From: CAYWCV01 sp964629885
GTDB lineage: Bacteria > Bacteroidota > Rhodothermia > Balneolales > CAYWCV01
NCBI GenBank assembly: GCA_964629885.1
Contig: CAZVRJ010000003.1
Span: forward strand, 1 to 64,000
Direction of reading: 5' to 3'
Length of the DNA: 64,000 nucleotides
The position numbers and the translations under genes are program-made. The notes beneath the pieces are model-generated. The model did no database searches and was not told the DNA's origin. It saw nothing but the letters and a program-made list of their open reading frames with translations. Shown in pieces: positions 54,013-62,890 of the stretch (positions are counted from its first letter, which is position 1; each line of letters starts with the position of its first letter).

Positions 54013-54480
54013 ATGACTATACGCTTTTTCTTGATCCCACTGCTTGTAATGTTCGTACTGCCACTTTCTGGTTTTGCTCAAAATGACGATGAGGCTGCAA
54101 TTAAGGCTGTGATCATCCAATTGTTCGACGGTATGCGACTCGCAGACAGCACCATGGTCGCATCGGCGTTTGCCCCAAACGCGATGCTTGCAGGAATCGG
54201 AACCCAAGCCGATCCCAACGCTATCACGCACACGCAGGCTGCGGTATTCGTCCAAAATGTGACACGCCCTAGGGCCGATGTCCTTGATGAACGTACTGGC
54301 GATATGGAGATTCGCGTCGACGACAGACTCGGAACAGCGTGGGTGCCCTACTCGTTTTATATTGGCGACAATTTCAGCCATTGTGGCGTAAATGCCATCC
54401 AACTGGCAAAGTTAGACGGAACTTGGAAAATTACCTATGTAATGGATACCAGACGGCGAGACAACTGCATCATAAACTGA
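54013..54480 (+). CDS. Exported NTF2/SnoaL-like protein
   Basis: From the ATG at 54013 the product has 155 residues with a signal peptide (LIPLLVMFVLPLSGFAQ); a TTG at 54004 is less likely. The mature part starts DDEAAIKAVIIQLFDGMRLADSTMVASAF, the first helices of the NTF2-like fold, and continues with GDMEIRVDDRLGTAWVPYSFY and INAIQLAKLDGTWKITYVM. Such small folds serve as enzymes or binding proteins, and no catalytic residues are assigned. It is translated after the M28 peptidase and ends nine bases before the convergent M20 gene. Function is unknown. Confidence 0.8.
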   Translation: MTIRFFLIPLLVMFVLPLSGFAQNDDEAAIKAVIIQLFDGMRLADSTMVASAFAPNAMLAGIGTQADPNAITHTQAAVFVQNVTRPRADVLDERTGDMEIRVDDRLGTAWVPYSFYIGDNFSHCGVNAIQLAKLDGTWKITYVMDTRRRDNCIIN

Positions 54481-54489
54481 AGCCTGCCT

Positions 54490-55659
54490 TCATGAAAGCG
54501 CAAGCTCGACCATCAGCTTGACCCCCGTCTTCATGCACTCCTCATCGACATTATATTTCGGATGGTGCCAAGGCCACACCGACCCTGTCGATTCGCCACC
54601 GCTTCCCAAAAAGAAGAAAGTTCCGGGAATTCGTTGCTGGTAGAAAGCGAAATCCTCTCCTGCCATGATGGGGTCGGCTAGCAAGTGCACGGCCGATTCT
54701 CCCAGCACCGACTTGGCGATTTCTGTCATATGAGCAGTGGTCGCCTCGTTGTTTATTACAGCTGGGTAGCCATGGTTGAAATCCAACTCGCCTCGTCCGC
54801 CCATCGCTAATGCCACCCCTTCCACTATCGCTTTGATGCGGGCCTCGATGGCTTTTACTGTATCTAGAGAAAACCCGCGAACCGTCCCCTTGATGTCTAC
54901 CCGCTCAGGTATCACATTGTAAGCAGATCCTGCATGGATGCTTGTGATGCTCACCACGGCTGGGTCGGTTGGACGAATAGATCTACTTACAATGGTCTGA
55001 AGCTGGCTAATTACCTCAGCTGCGATCACAATCGGATCGATCGTTTCGTGAGGCGCTGCTGCATGACCTCCCCTTCCGTAAATGCGGATGTCGATTTCGT
55101 TCGTAGATGCCATTAAAGGACCACTCTTCACCGCCACTTGTCCAGCCGGTAGGCCCGGATAGGTGTGTAGCCCATAGATGGATTCAACTCCTAACCTCTC
55201 GAGGATTCCCGTTTTGGTAAGCAAATTACCGCCACCTGGTAACTTTTCTTCGGCTGGCTGAAAAATGAGCACAAACCGTTTCTTATGTGATTTACCCTCA
55301 GAAGCCAACACCTCAGCAACCCCTAAAAGATTAGCCGTGTGCACATCATGCCCACAACAATGGGCAGCGCCTGGCCTAGTGCTCATGAATCCCTGTTTGT
55401 GTTCACCCTCTTCATCCATCGGCAAGGCATCAATATCAGCCCTCAAAGCAATTGCCGGATATGAAGAATCACCCAATACGGCAACGCAACCCGTTTCCAA
55501 CGGTCTTTCAACCTGATAACCAAGGCTCTCCAATTGGCCTACGAGGTACTCGGTCGTCTCAAACTCCTGAAAGCTAATTTCCGGATTCTGATGTAAAAAC
55601 CTGCGGTGATGCACCATGCGGTCGAAAAGACCATCTGATAGATAGGTGTCTGCTGTCAT
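54490..55659 (-). CDS. M20D-family amidohydrolase/aminoacylase
   Basis: The 389-residue enzyme matches the M20D group (N-acyl-L-amino acid amidohydrolase, IAA-amino acid hydrolase, hippurate hydrolase). Metal and catalytic motifs are HQNPEISFQEFETTEYL, ALRADIDALPM, HCCGHDVHTANLLGVA (Cys-Gly-His-Asp), FQPAEEKLPGGGN (Glu-Glu) and the dimerisation domain with GRGGHAAAPHETIDPI. The last ligand is in PIMAGEDFAFYQQRIPGTFF. It would release free amino acids from N-acyl or small amide derivatives in the cytosol, consistent with a peptide-eating lifestyle. It starts 23 bases after the kinase gene on the same strand, so co-transcription is likely. Confidence 0.93.
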   Translation of the reverse strand: MTADTYLSDGLFDRMVHHRRFLHQNPEISFQEFETTEYLVGQLESLGYQVERPLETGCVAVLGDSSYPAIALRADIDALPMDEEGEHKQGFMSTRPGAAHCCGHDVHTANLLGVAEVLASEGKSHKKRFVLIFQPAEEKLPGGGNLLTKTGILERLGVESIYGLHTYPGLPAGQVAVKSGPLMASTNEIDIRIYGRGGHAAAPHETIDPIVIAAEVISQLQTIVSRSIRPTDPAVVSITSIHAGSAYNVIPERVDIKGTVRGFSLDTVKAIEARIKAIVEGVALAMGGRGELDFNHGYPAVINNEATTAHMTEIAKSVLGESAVHLLADPIMAGEDFAFYQQRIPGTFFFLGSGGESTGSVWPWHHPKYNVDEECMKTGVKLMVELALS

Positions 55660-55681
55660 TGCAATTAGTGATGATTAAAAA

Positions 55682-57895
55682 TTACCAAGGCGACTTCTCT
55701 TCACCACCAAACTCAAATGACAAATGCGTCCCATTGCTTGTGTCAATTTGTAAATTTGACCCCAATTGCCGCACTAGTCCATGTATGAGTATCATGCCTA
55801 AGGAAGTCGATTGTTCCAGCTTGAAATTTTCGGGCAATCCCTTGCCATTGTCTCGAATAACCATACGATACGTACCTTCCTGCTGCGAAAAATCAACCGA
55901 AATCTCTCCTTTTTTCATTCCCCGAAACGCATGTTTGTATGCATTCGACAAAGCCTCATTTACTATGAGGGCACACGGCATGGCCCGGTTAAGGTCGATG
56001 TACGTGGTAGGTGTGTTCAAGTTGACGGAAATCTCGCAGCCGTGGTTTTTATATGTACTCTCAATGGTAGTGACTAAATCTTTGACATATGCGCCAAATT
56101 CGATACCAGAATACATGTCGTGATGATACAACTTTTCATGGATCATGGCCATGGAGCGGATGCGGATTTCGCTGTCATATAACACCTGCTTCATTTCGTC
56201 GTTGTCAAGGTTTTCAGCCTGCATGAACAGCAACCCAGATATGACTGCAAGGTTGTTCTTGACACGATGGTGAATTTCCTTAAGCAACACCTCCTTCTCA
56301 CGCAGTGAGCGCTTGATACGCAGTTCGGCCCTCTTCCGGTCAGTCATGTCTTTGTTTATGCCAATCAGTCCAACAATATTTCCATCTTTGTCGAAATATG
56401 GAAACTTGGATACAAGCATGCTTCGTTTTATTTCTGTCTGAGTTTCGTCGGTGTACGCAAAACCCTCGTAATTAATGATGGGGATACCGGATTCCAGTAC
56501 TTGCTGGTCCTGCCCAATTACCATGTCCAAGTATCGGCTGTCGATGAAATCCTCATCTCTTTTTCCAATCACCTCGTCAAAGCTCTTAAGACCAAGCATG
56601 TTCAGCACGCCTCGATTCACCATCACGAATCGCCGATTGTAGTCTTTAAGGTAAATTTCGTCTGGTATGGCATTGATGATGGTATATAGCAGGTTTCTAT
56701 CTGCCTCTGTTCGGTGGGAAATTTCCTTCATCTCCGTGATATCGCGGGCTGTAATGGCTATGCCATCTCCCATGGGCACAACGGTATGATGTGCCCATCT
56801 TGGCTTATAATATTCGACGTCAATCTGGTACTCTTCGTCGATAATTTCGCGAGACTCAACTACATGAACATATTTGTCAAAGAAGCGAGCCTCCTTATTG
56901 ACAGGGAGCAGTTCACACAAGCGTGCCCCAATGACCTCGTCGATAGACAAATCCAGCAGATCGAATCCGGCTTTGTTCAGATCGACAAAGACAAAGTCAA
57001 TGATTTTTCCAGTTTCGTCACGCAAAGCCTCTAACAAATAGAAAGCCTCCTTCGTGCTGTTAATCGCCGTACGATACTGCTCGTCCTTCTTCGCGAATTC
57101 TAGCTCAATCTCTGCGATTGATGTGAGGTCTCTTACAAGACATCTGATGGCCTCATTTGCAGTACCCTCCATAGGCACCAACGACAAGTCAACTACACGG
57201 TATTGACCATTTACAGTCTTGACTTCCCAACGCTCACCTCTGGTGTGTATCCGATAATGCAACACCCGATCGATAAGGGTCGTGAGCCTGCTGGCCGACT
57301 CCTCAATTAGGATTTCGCCAACTTGTTTACCAATGATTTGACCAGAATCCAACGATAGTATCCTCTCCATTGAAGCATTTAAAAATTGAACTCTCCCATC
57401 GCGATCAACTTCGAAATAACCGTCGTCCAACGAATTGATAATCGTCCTGTATTTGTCCTCCGAAACCGTCAATGCCTGATTCAAGATTTGAGTCTGCATA
57501 ACCTCGCTCTCCGAACGAGCCAATCGGACAAGTAGCTTTGCATTTTGAAGAAGTTCAAGCTCATCAGGTATTTCAAATATAACCTGATCCACACGCTCCA
57601 AGATTCTCTCACTAAGTACCTGAGCGTTCACCTTATCGATGATTACCATCATTGTCACTTTACGCATCAGGGCTTGCTCATCCATCCATGTAATCAAATA
57701 CTCACAGTTCCGATTGATACCATCATGGCGGCATATGATGACATCAGGATTGAAATCACGTAACGCCAACCTGTCTGAATCTTCGAAGTCAAATGACCTC
57801 ACGGAGACCTGATCAATCTTGCTAACTATACTTAATATAGTTTCCCTATCAGTAAGGCCTGCTGCAATTACAGCAATTTTAATTGGGTTCTGCAT
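55682..57895 (-). CDS. Multi-PAS sensor histidine kinase of the HisKA_2 group
   Basis: From the ATG at 57895 the product has 737 residues; an earlier in-frame ATG at 57997 would add 34 atypical residues. Residues about 1-110 look like a degenerate receiver domain (KIAVIAAGLTDRETILSIVS, NPDVIICRH) without the phospho-acceptor context. Three PAS domains follow (about 130-260, 265-395, 400-525; for example IINSLDDGYFEVDRDGRVQF, IPDEIYLKDYNRRFVMVN). Then comes the HisKA_2 helix with LKEIHHRVKNNLAVISGLLF (phospho-His) and an HATPase domain (NEALSNAYKHAF, IRDNGKGLPENF). No transmembrane segments are seen, so it is a cytosolic sensor. No response regulator is adjacent. This type typically works with a separate regulator or an anti-sigma partner. 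Confidence 0.92.
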   Translation of the reverse strand: MQNPIKIAVIAAGLTDRETILSIVSKIDQVSVRSFDFEDSDRLALRDFNPDVIICRHDGINRNCEYLITWMDEQALMRKVTMMVIIDKVNAQVLSERILERVDQVIFEIPDELELLQNAKLLVRLARSESEVMQTQILNQALTVSEDKYRTIINSLDDGYFEVDRDGRVQFLNASMERILSLDSGQIIGKQVGEILIEESASRLTTLIDRVLHYRIHTRGERWEVKTVNGQYRVVDLSLVPMEGTANEAIRCLVRDLTSIAEIELEFAKKDEQYRTAINSTKEAFYLLEALRDETGKIIDFVFVDLNKAGFDLLDLSIDEVIGARLCELLPVNKEARFFDKYVHVVESREIIDEEYQIDVEYYKPRWAHHTVVPMGDGIAITARDITEMKEISHRTEADRNLLYTIINAIPDEIYLKDYNRRFVMVNRGVLNMLGLKSFDEVIGKRDEDFIDSRYLDMVIGQDQQVLESGIPIINYEGFAYTDETQTEIKRSMLVSKFPYFDKDGNIVGLIGINKDMTDRKRAELRIKRSLREKEVLLKEIHHRVKNNLAVISGLLFMQAENLDNDEMKQVLYDSEIRIRSMAMIHEKLYHHDMYSGIEFGAYVKDLVTTIESTYKNHGCEISVNLNTPTTYIDLNRAMPCALIVNEALSNAYKHAFRGMKKGEISVDFSQQEGTYRMVIRDNGKGLPENFKLEQSTSLGMILIHGLVRQLGSNLQIDTSNGTHLSFEFGGEEKSPW

Positions 57896-58056
57896 ACATT
57901 GCCTTAACGGTAATCGAGATATGTGGATTTTGGCAACAATCTTTTCCTCACTTAATGAAATATCAAAATATGCTTGATAATTGATATAATGAAACAATCT
58001 GATACTAATATCGTACTCTCCTAGAACGAGTCAAACACTATCTAAACCTTATCGCC

Positions 58057-59418
58057 ATGAGCGAATCTCGTTTTTCTTGGGAAATGGTCGTCACTGGAGT
58101 CTTGTTGACGGTCCTCGCTATTATAATCGTCGATTCTAACGGCAACAACAGCAATTCAAATATAGGGTCATCCGTTGCTTTTAACGGTCAATACCTCGAC
58201 GTTCCACAGGCACCTACGCCGCCAAATGCGCCGCAACTTCAGCGCGAAGTGCTGGTGCGAGTCGAAATGGAGGAGCTGGCACAAGCTACCAATGCTGACG
58301 TCATAAGAGCTCAGGCTGAGGCCTTTTCAAGCATAGAGGGCACACACAACGTTAAGGAGGTGCTGGCACGCCTAGAAACGCTTAGGATTGGTGAGTCACA
58401 ATTTATATCGGCCGAGGTGGCCAAGAGCATCCAAAGCCAGCTCGACGCTGCACAGGCAGCCATTGCGTCGGTCAGCACAAATAACGAAACCCTGAATTTC
58501 AACTTCGATGGCAAACAGATGGTTGTTTCGAAGACAATTCCCGCGGCTCATAGTCGATATGACAAAGGACTCGTCATAAAAGAGGATGTGTTTTCGGCAG
58601 CTTCACTGAAGGATGTGCATCTGAAGACCGTTGGCGGCAACATCCACATCACTGGTGGAAACGACAATCAGGTTCGCATTCGTATCATAGCAACCGGCCG
58701 CGATGCCACCATCGACAAAGTGAATGAGCGATATGAGGTCAAACTAGGTAGATCTGGCAACGAACTGGTTGCCGAAGTGAACCAAAAAAGTCGTGGGCTA
58801 TTGAGCAGTGTCTGGAACAACAATAATATTAGCATGAACATCATCGTCGAAACTCCGAGCGACATGCAGTTCAACGCCCGAACAAGCGGCGGCAACATCG
58901 AAGCCAGTTCACTTAACGGTAAGCAATATCTGAAAACTAGCGGTGGCAATGTTCGTCTCGATGCAATGACCGGAAACGGTGAAATAGCTACCAGTGGCGG
59001 CAATATTACCGCTAAAGATCTTGACGGGGCCTTCACTCTTACAACATCGGGTGGCAACATGAATTTCGAGCGTTGCTCGGGTGCAATTTCGGCCAAAACA
59101 AGCGGTGGCAACATTACACTCGACTTTTTGAATGGAAGCCTCGACGCCAAAACAAGCGGCGGCAACATTCGCGCAACACTCCATACGGTCGACAACAACG
59201 TCAACCTTTCGACAAGCGCCGGGACCATAACAATTAATCTGCCTGAGACCGCATCCTGCAACTTGATGGCTAGGGGTGGATCGGTTAATGTGGACAAAAG
59301 CTTTAATACAGACGGTGTCATTAAACGCGATGAGGTGGATGTCCGCATGAATGGTGGTGGACCCATCGTGAATGCACGCACCAGTGCTGGTTCTGTAAAT
59401 ATTACCAAACTCAGATAA
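58057..59418 (+). CDS. Membrane-anchored beta-helix (DUF4097-like) protein
   Basis: The 453-residue protein has one N-terminal membrane helix (about residues 10-27, VVTGVLLTVLAIIIVD). A helical linker of about 100 residues follows, then a beta-solenoid. The C-terminal half carries six exact 18-residue turns, each starting TSGGN at residues 276, 294, 312, 330, 348 and 366, followed by a TSAG turn near 386 and a final SAGSVNITK. An earlier GGNIHITGGN marks the start of the region. This pattern is the DUF4097 putative adhesin-type beta strand repeat. Such proteins are often encoded near anti-sigma or stress genes; here the neighbours are a kinase (divergent) and mnmD, two bases downstream. Function is unknown. 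Confidence 0.83.
   Translation: MSESRFSWEMVVTGVLLTVLAIIIVDSNGNNSNSNIGSSVAFNGQYLDVPQAPTPPNAPQLQREVLVRVEMEELAQATNADVIRAQAEAFSSIEGTHNVKEVLARLETLRIGESQFISAEVAKSIQSQLDAAQAAIASVSTNNETLNFNFDGKQMVVSKTIPAAHSRYDKGLVIKEDVFSAASLKDVHLKTVGGNIHITGGNDNQVRIRIIATGRDATIDKVNERYEVKLGRSGNELVAEVNQKSRGLLSSVWNNNNISMNIIVETPSDMQFNARTSGGNIEASSLNGKQYLKTSGGNVRLDAMTGNGEIATSGGNITAKDLDGAFTLTTSGGNMNFERCSGAISAKTSGGNITLDFLNGSLDAKTSGGNIRATLHTVDNNVNLSTSAGTITINLPETASCNLMARGGSVNVDKSFNTDGVIKRDEVDVRMNGGGPIVNARTSAGSVNITKLR
58882..59205 (+). repeat. Six 54-base units encoding 18-residue beta-helix turns
   Basis: The codons for TSGGN recur every 54 bases at 58882, 58936, 58990, 59044, 59098 and 59152. Protein identity is confined to the turn, and the DNA in between has diverged, so these are old repeats held by protein structure. 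Confidence 0.9.
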
Positions 59419-59420
59419 CG

Positions 59421-60197
59421 ATGGCCCACAACGGCGAGTTCGAGATTCAGACTACTGGCGATGGATCTCACACGCTGTATTCGCACAGGTTTGGCCAACA
59501 GTACCACGATTCGAATGGTGCCATCGACGAAAGTCGTCATGTGTTCTTGCAATACGGCAGTTTCGACGAGCGCATCCGAAATAACGAGGATGTCCACATC
59601 CTTGAAATCGGGTTTGGTACCTCACTCAACCTGCTGTTGGTAGCCGATGCGCTCATTTCAGCGAAATCGTCATCAAAGGTCAGTTTCACTAGTATAGAGG
59701 GATTTCCACTTGACCCCGAAACAGCGTCTTTGCTGAACTACGCCGTCCATTTGCCCACACTACCCGATCCGAGCATTGTCAAAACAATCTTTTCAGCGAT
59801 AAAACCTGGATTCAACTCGTTCAACATTCTATCCAATCTTGAGTTGAATCTATACGTGGGGATGTACGGTTCATTCGAATTCCCACCCCATCCCATCGAT
59901 GTGGTCTTCTTCGATGCTTTTTCCCCTAAGGCGAATCCGGAGCTTTGGAAGTCGGCAGTTTTTAAAGACATCATTGACCATGCCGCACCTGGCTGTGTAT
60001 TGGCAACCTATTGTGCCGCCGTTTCTGCCAGAGCAGCTATGTGTCATGCAGGCTGGCATGTGTCTCGTGGTCCAGGCGTTAAGACCAGACGCGAAATGAC
60101 GATTGCGTCGAACGATGCCAACAAACTCATCCCACATCCGAGGGTTAACGAATTGCGCTATGCCGAGCGTTACGCCAATGGCGATTTCATGAGTTGA
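59421..60197 (+). CDS. mnmD: tRNA 5-methylaminomethyl-2-thiouridine methyltransferase (MnmD)
   Basis: The 258-residue protein matches the MnmC N-terminal methyltransferase domain as a free-standing enzyme. SAM-binding motif HILEIGFGTSLNLLLVADAL (motif I) is followed by VVFFDAFSPKANPELW (catalytic DAFSP), LATYCAAVSARAAMCHAGWH and PGVKTRREMTIAS. The start GSHTLYSHRFGQQYHDSNGA is the conserved YHS-type N-terminus. It methylates the 5-aminomethyl group of the wobble uridine in some tRNAs. No FAD-dependent MnmC C-terminal domain is present. It is co-transcribed with the beta-helix gene (two-base gap), and its stop overlaps the convergent helicase gene by 11 bases. Confidence 0.9.
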   Translation: MAHNGEFEIQTTGDGSHTLYSHRFGQQYHDSNGAIDESRHVFLQYGSFDERIRNNEDVHILEIGFGTSLNLLLVADALISAKSSSKVSFTSIEGFPLDPETASLLNYAVHLPTLPDPSIVKTIFSAIKPGFNSFNILSNLELNLYVGMYGSFEFPPHPIDVVFFDAFSPKANPELWKSAVFKDIIDHAAPGCVLATYCAAVSARAAMCHAGWHVSRGPGVKTRREMTIASNDANKLIPHPRVNELRYAERYANGDFMS

Positions 60198-62136
60198 GTT
60201 CCGACGCTTTCTCCATGAGCCTGCCGAGAAACTTGCTCTGATACACGGCCCTAATATGTCTCATATCGGCAACGAGTATAAGCCGGTCTTTGGCTCTCGA
60301 TAAGGCCACATTTAAAAGCCTTGGCACACTGAGGCCATTTATATCCTCATCGAACGGCCTTACCGTATAGTGGCGCACTCGTCCATACTGCGTTAGCTCA
60401 CCTGTCATGACGGTGTCAAAAATTATCACCCTTTTCTCACGACCTTGATACGTGTGGATGGTGCCGACCTCAACTCCGTCGAGCCCTCGCTCACGCAACC
60501 ATTTCCTATATGAGTACACCCCCGCCCTAAAGGGTACGATCACTCCAATATCCTCCAATCGAAGCCCAGATTCAACGACGTAGCGGCGAATAACATCTGT
60601 AACCAGTTGCCCGTGAACCTTGTTCTCTGGCTGGAATCCACGCCCGCCTTCCTTCTTTTCTAATACTGGCGAAAAATCTGCACTGTCGATGAGCCTGACC
60701 GATGCCGATCGACCCTCAGTGGCCTGAATCCGTTCATCGCTCGATTTAAGCCTCCCCTCATAGAAAACGGATGATATCAACCCGGCCATATCGTCGCGCA
60801 TACGATATTGAATATCAAAAAAGCTTGTAAAGGATGGATACGTATCATGCCATTTGAATAGATCGGAGGTATTTTTTGCACCAGAAATACTCGAAAAAGC
60901 ATCCTCTTCCAAATATGCACGGGCATCGGCATCCTGAGTGATGGCAATTGGCGGCAACTGCATCGGGTCGCCAGCAATGACAATCGAAGCGTTAGATTTT
61001 GATGCCAATGCCATGATGTAGGGTAATGAGGCCATTGAAGCTTCGTCGATTACCACCATATCGAAACGTAGGTTGGCAAACAAGTCGGATGTACACACCC
61101 TCGCCAATGTAGTGCACACGAGTTTCTTCGTTCGAAGTAACACCAACTCATTTGGAACGTAGGGTTCCTCAATACGATCTTCAATCGACTCAAGTCCACC
61201 CCAAGACTCTAGGCGCTCTGAAAGCTGCCCCAGCCGTTCCCTAACAGTGGCATCAACAGCATGTCCATCGCGAAGTTGCTTATCGGCCCGTTCACTGATC
61301 AACTTGTATTCATCGATTACTTGTCGGAAATAGGCAAACTGCTCCATCCGTTTCTGAACCAACCCCTCGACCTGACTGCCGAAATAACACTGTCGTAAAT
61401 CATGATCATCGAGCGCAGGCTCTCCAAATCGGGTCACCTGATCGATGAGTTTTTCATATCCCAACGACCGAAGTGCCTGTAAGGCACTCATACATCCCAC
61501 ATCGACAGCCCTGTTAGTATTGGATGCAAACAAAACCGACTTTCCGTACAGCACGGCATTTGCCATGACATACCCGAGGGTGCTCGTTTTTCCAGTGCCA
61601 GGAGGTCCCCATATGAAGCTCACAGGCATGTCGAGGCTTTTTTGAACCGCTTCTGCTTGGTTAGAGTTGAGATTTCCGTCATCGACGGCAACTAACCCCT
61701 CGTCGAGCGACTTGAGCTGCTCAGGGTGCCAGATCGATTCCATCATTCCATACTCGGCGTCCTTACTTGTCAGGCGCACTAACGACTCCCTAACTTTTCG
61801 CAAGACGAAGTCGTTCTCCCATTCGATGGCAAGGTCTTTGATAGCCTCCCCTTTATCGTGGTCGAACCTCAGCGTCACAAAATCGGCATCGGTTGTTACA
61901 ACAGGGATGCTGACGGCACTTTCACCAATGGTAGTCTTGACCGATTCAGCAAACCGAAGCGACTGTGTTGCCGTCCTGAACTTGTAGTCGAACTGCTCGT
62001 CAGTACCCGATCTGGGCTGATACTCACCGTTCGACAATACTTCGGAAGATGGGTTTTGTAATACCGCTTCGATTTCTAGATCAAGAGCTTGTAATGCCTC
62101 CGTCACCCTGAGTCGGGCTTTCTTTGATAGTTCCAT
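60187..62136 (-). CDS. UPF1/IGHMBP2-like SF1 helicase
   Basis: From the ATG at 62136 the product has 649 residues (an upstream ATG at 62151 adds five). SF1B helicase motifs are present: Walker A GPPGTGKTSTLGYVM (about residues 177-191), DMVVIDEASMASLPYIM (motif II), VIAGDPMQLPPIAITQD (motif III), GVIVPFRAGVYSYRKWL (motif IV), VGTIHTYQGREKRVIIFD (motif V) and LLNVALSRAKDRLILVAD (motif VI). The family includes UPF1, Dna2-like and bacterial orphan helicases. There is no nuclease domain or zinc finger. It probably works on DNA or RNA in repair or decay, with no partner in the window. Its end overlaps mnmD by 11 bases. Confidence 0.9.
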   Translation of the reverse strand: MELSKKARLRVTEALQALDLEIEAVLQNPSSEVLSNGEYQPRSGTDEQFDYKFRTATQSLRFAESVKTTIGESAVSIPVVTTDADFVTLRFDHDKGEAIKDLAIEWENDFVLRKVRESLVRLTSKDAEYGMMESIWHPEQLKSLDEGLVAVDDGNLNSNQAEAVQKSLDMPVSFIWGPPGTGKTSTLGYVMANAVLYGKSVLFASNTNRAVDVGCMSALQALRSLGYEKLIDQVTRFGEPALDDHDLRQCYFGSQVEGLVQKRMEQFAYFRQVIDEYKLISERADKQLRDGHAVDATVRERLGQLSERLESWGGLESIEDRIEEPYVPNELVLLRTKKLVCTTLARVCTSDLFANLRFDMVVIDEASMASLPYIMALASKSNASIVIAGDPMQLPPIAITQDADARAYLEEDAFSSISGAKNTSDLFKWHDTYPSFTSFFDIQYRMRDDMAGLISSVFYEGRLKSSDERIQATEGRSASVRLIDSADFSPVLEKKEGGRGFQPENKVHGQLVTDVIRRYVVESGLRLEDIGVIVPFRAGVYSYRKWLRERGLDGVEVGTIHTYQGREKRVIIFDTVMTGELTQYGRVRHYTVRPFDEDINGLSVPRLLNVALSRAKDRLILVADMRHIRAVYQSKFLGRLMEKASELNS

Positions 62137-62195
62137 ACCTATAAGATACACGCCAATAGGTGTTCCTTACGCCTAGCAGTAAAAAAACTAGCATT

Positions 62196-62230
62196 TTCAT
62201 GTGAGGGTATAAGGCATTGCATCACATGAA
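62196..62230. promoter_or_regulatory. Perfect 9-bp inverted repeat in the helicase / Arg-Asp repeat protein divergent gap
   Basis: TTCATGTGA (62196-62204) and TCACATGAA (62222-62230) are exact inverted copies, 17 bases apart. The centre is 77 bases from the helicase ATG and 95 bases from the plus-strand ATG at 62308. It could be an operator for a dimeric regulator with widely spaced half sites. Confidence 0.4.
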
Positions 62231-62307
62231 GGTGCGATTTCAGCAATTCCGATTCTGCCTTATCGTTCTTACAGTAACCGGAAACGGAAACCTTTAACGC
62301 CACGACC

Positions 62308-62868
62308 ATGAGAAACTACTTTCTTACCCTCACCATCCTTGCCACATTTGGCATACTTGGGTTTGCTTCATCTGCTTCGGCCAACGTGGCGAATCAAGCA
62401 GACCCTAAAATCAGAATCGGAAGCGCGAACATCCACATTGTATTCAACAACGGCATCCGTTACGAGCGCTTCTACTACTACCCAGGATATGACGTCTACT
62501 ACTCCTATCACAGCAATCGGTATTACTGGTATGAAAGGGGCAGGTGGTACAATGCTCGCAAGCTGCCAATAGACTATCGCTACATCGTTCGCGAGCGCTA
62601 CATCGTGATTTCGGCACGCCACGACCGTCCTTGGACCTATCACGACACCCGCTGGCGCTACGACAAGCGCAACGATCGTTGGGACCGCCGCGACGACCGC
62701 AGAGGCGACAGACGCGATGATCGCTGGGACCGCCGCGACGACCGCAGAGGCGACGGACGCGATGATCGCTGGGACCGCCGCGACGATAGGCGCGATGACC
62801 GCAGAGATGACAGACGCGACGACCGTCGCGATGATCGCAGAAACGACAACAATCGTCGTCGCAACTAA
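62308..62868 (+). CDS. Exported Arg/Asp-repeat protein with YxWxxGxW motif
   Basis: The 186-residue protein has a signal peptide (LTLTILATFGILGFASSASA). Residues about 30-115 form a compact tyrosine-rich domain with YYWYERGRWYNARKLP, a motif found in small envelope proteins. The last 70 residues are almost only Arg, Asp, Trp, Gly and Asn. They begin with three 15-residue repeats (DRWDRRDDRRGDRRD, DRWDRRDDRRGDGRD, DRWDRRDDRRDDRRD) and then DDRR units. The tail is polyampholytic and probably disordered, possibly binding metal, polyanions or the cell surface. A good terminator follows. Upstream is the dyad gap. No enzymatic role is visible. Relatives with such tails are often called hypothetical. 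Confidence 0.75.
   Translation: MRNYFLTLTILATFGILGFASSASANVANQADPKIRIGSANIHIVFNNGIRYERFYYYPGYDVYYSYHSNRYYWYERGRWYNARKLPIDYRYIVRERYIVISARHDRPWTYHDTRWRYDKRNDRWDRRDDRRGDRRDDRWDRRDDRRGDGRDDRWDRRDDRRDDRRDDRRDDRRDDRRNDNNRRRN
62674..62850 (+). repeat. 45-base tandem repeats in the Arg/Asp tail
   Basis: Three near-identical 45-base copies start at 62674, 62719 and 62764, each beginning GATCG(C/T)TGGGACCGCC. Degenerate copies of a shorter GACGACCGC-like unit continue to about 62850. DNA identity between copies is very high, so the array is young or under gene-conversion pressure, and its copy number is likely to vary between strains. Confidence 0.9.
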
Positions 62869-62890
62869 CTCCTAGTTAGCTTATATACCT

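Noticed and set aside
58668..59597. Long open frame on the minus strand opposite the beta-helix gene
   Set aside because: It is the mirror of the repetitive codons on the plus strand, lacks a family match, and runs across the start of mnmD.
62674..62850. CRISPR array because of 45-base periodicity
   Set aside because: The copies abut without unique spacers and lie in a clear reading frame with signal peptide and terminator.
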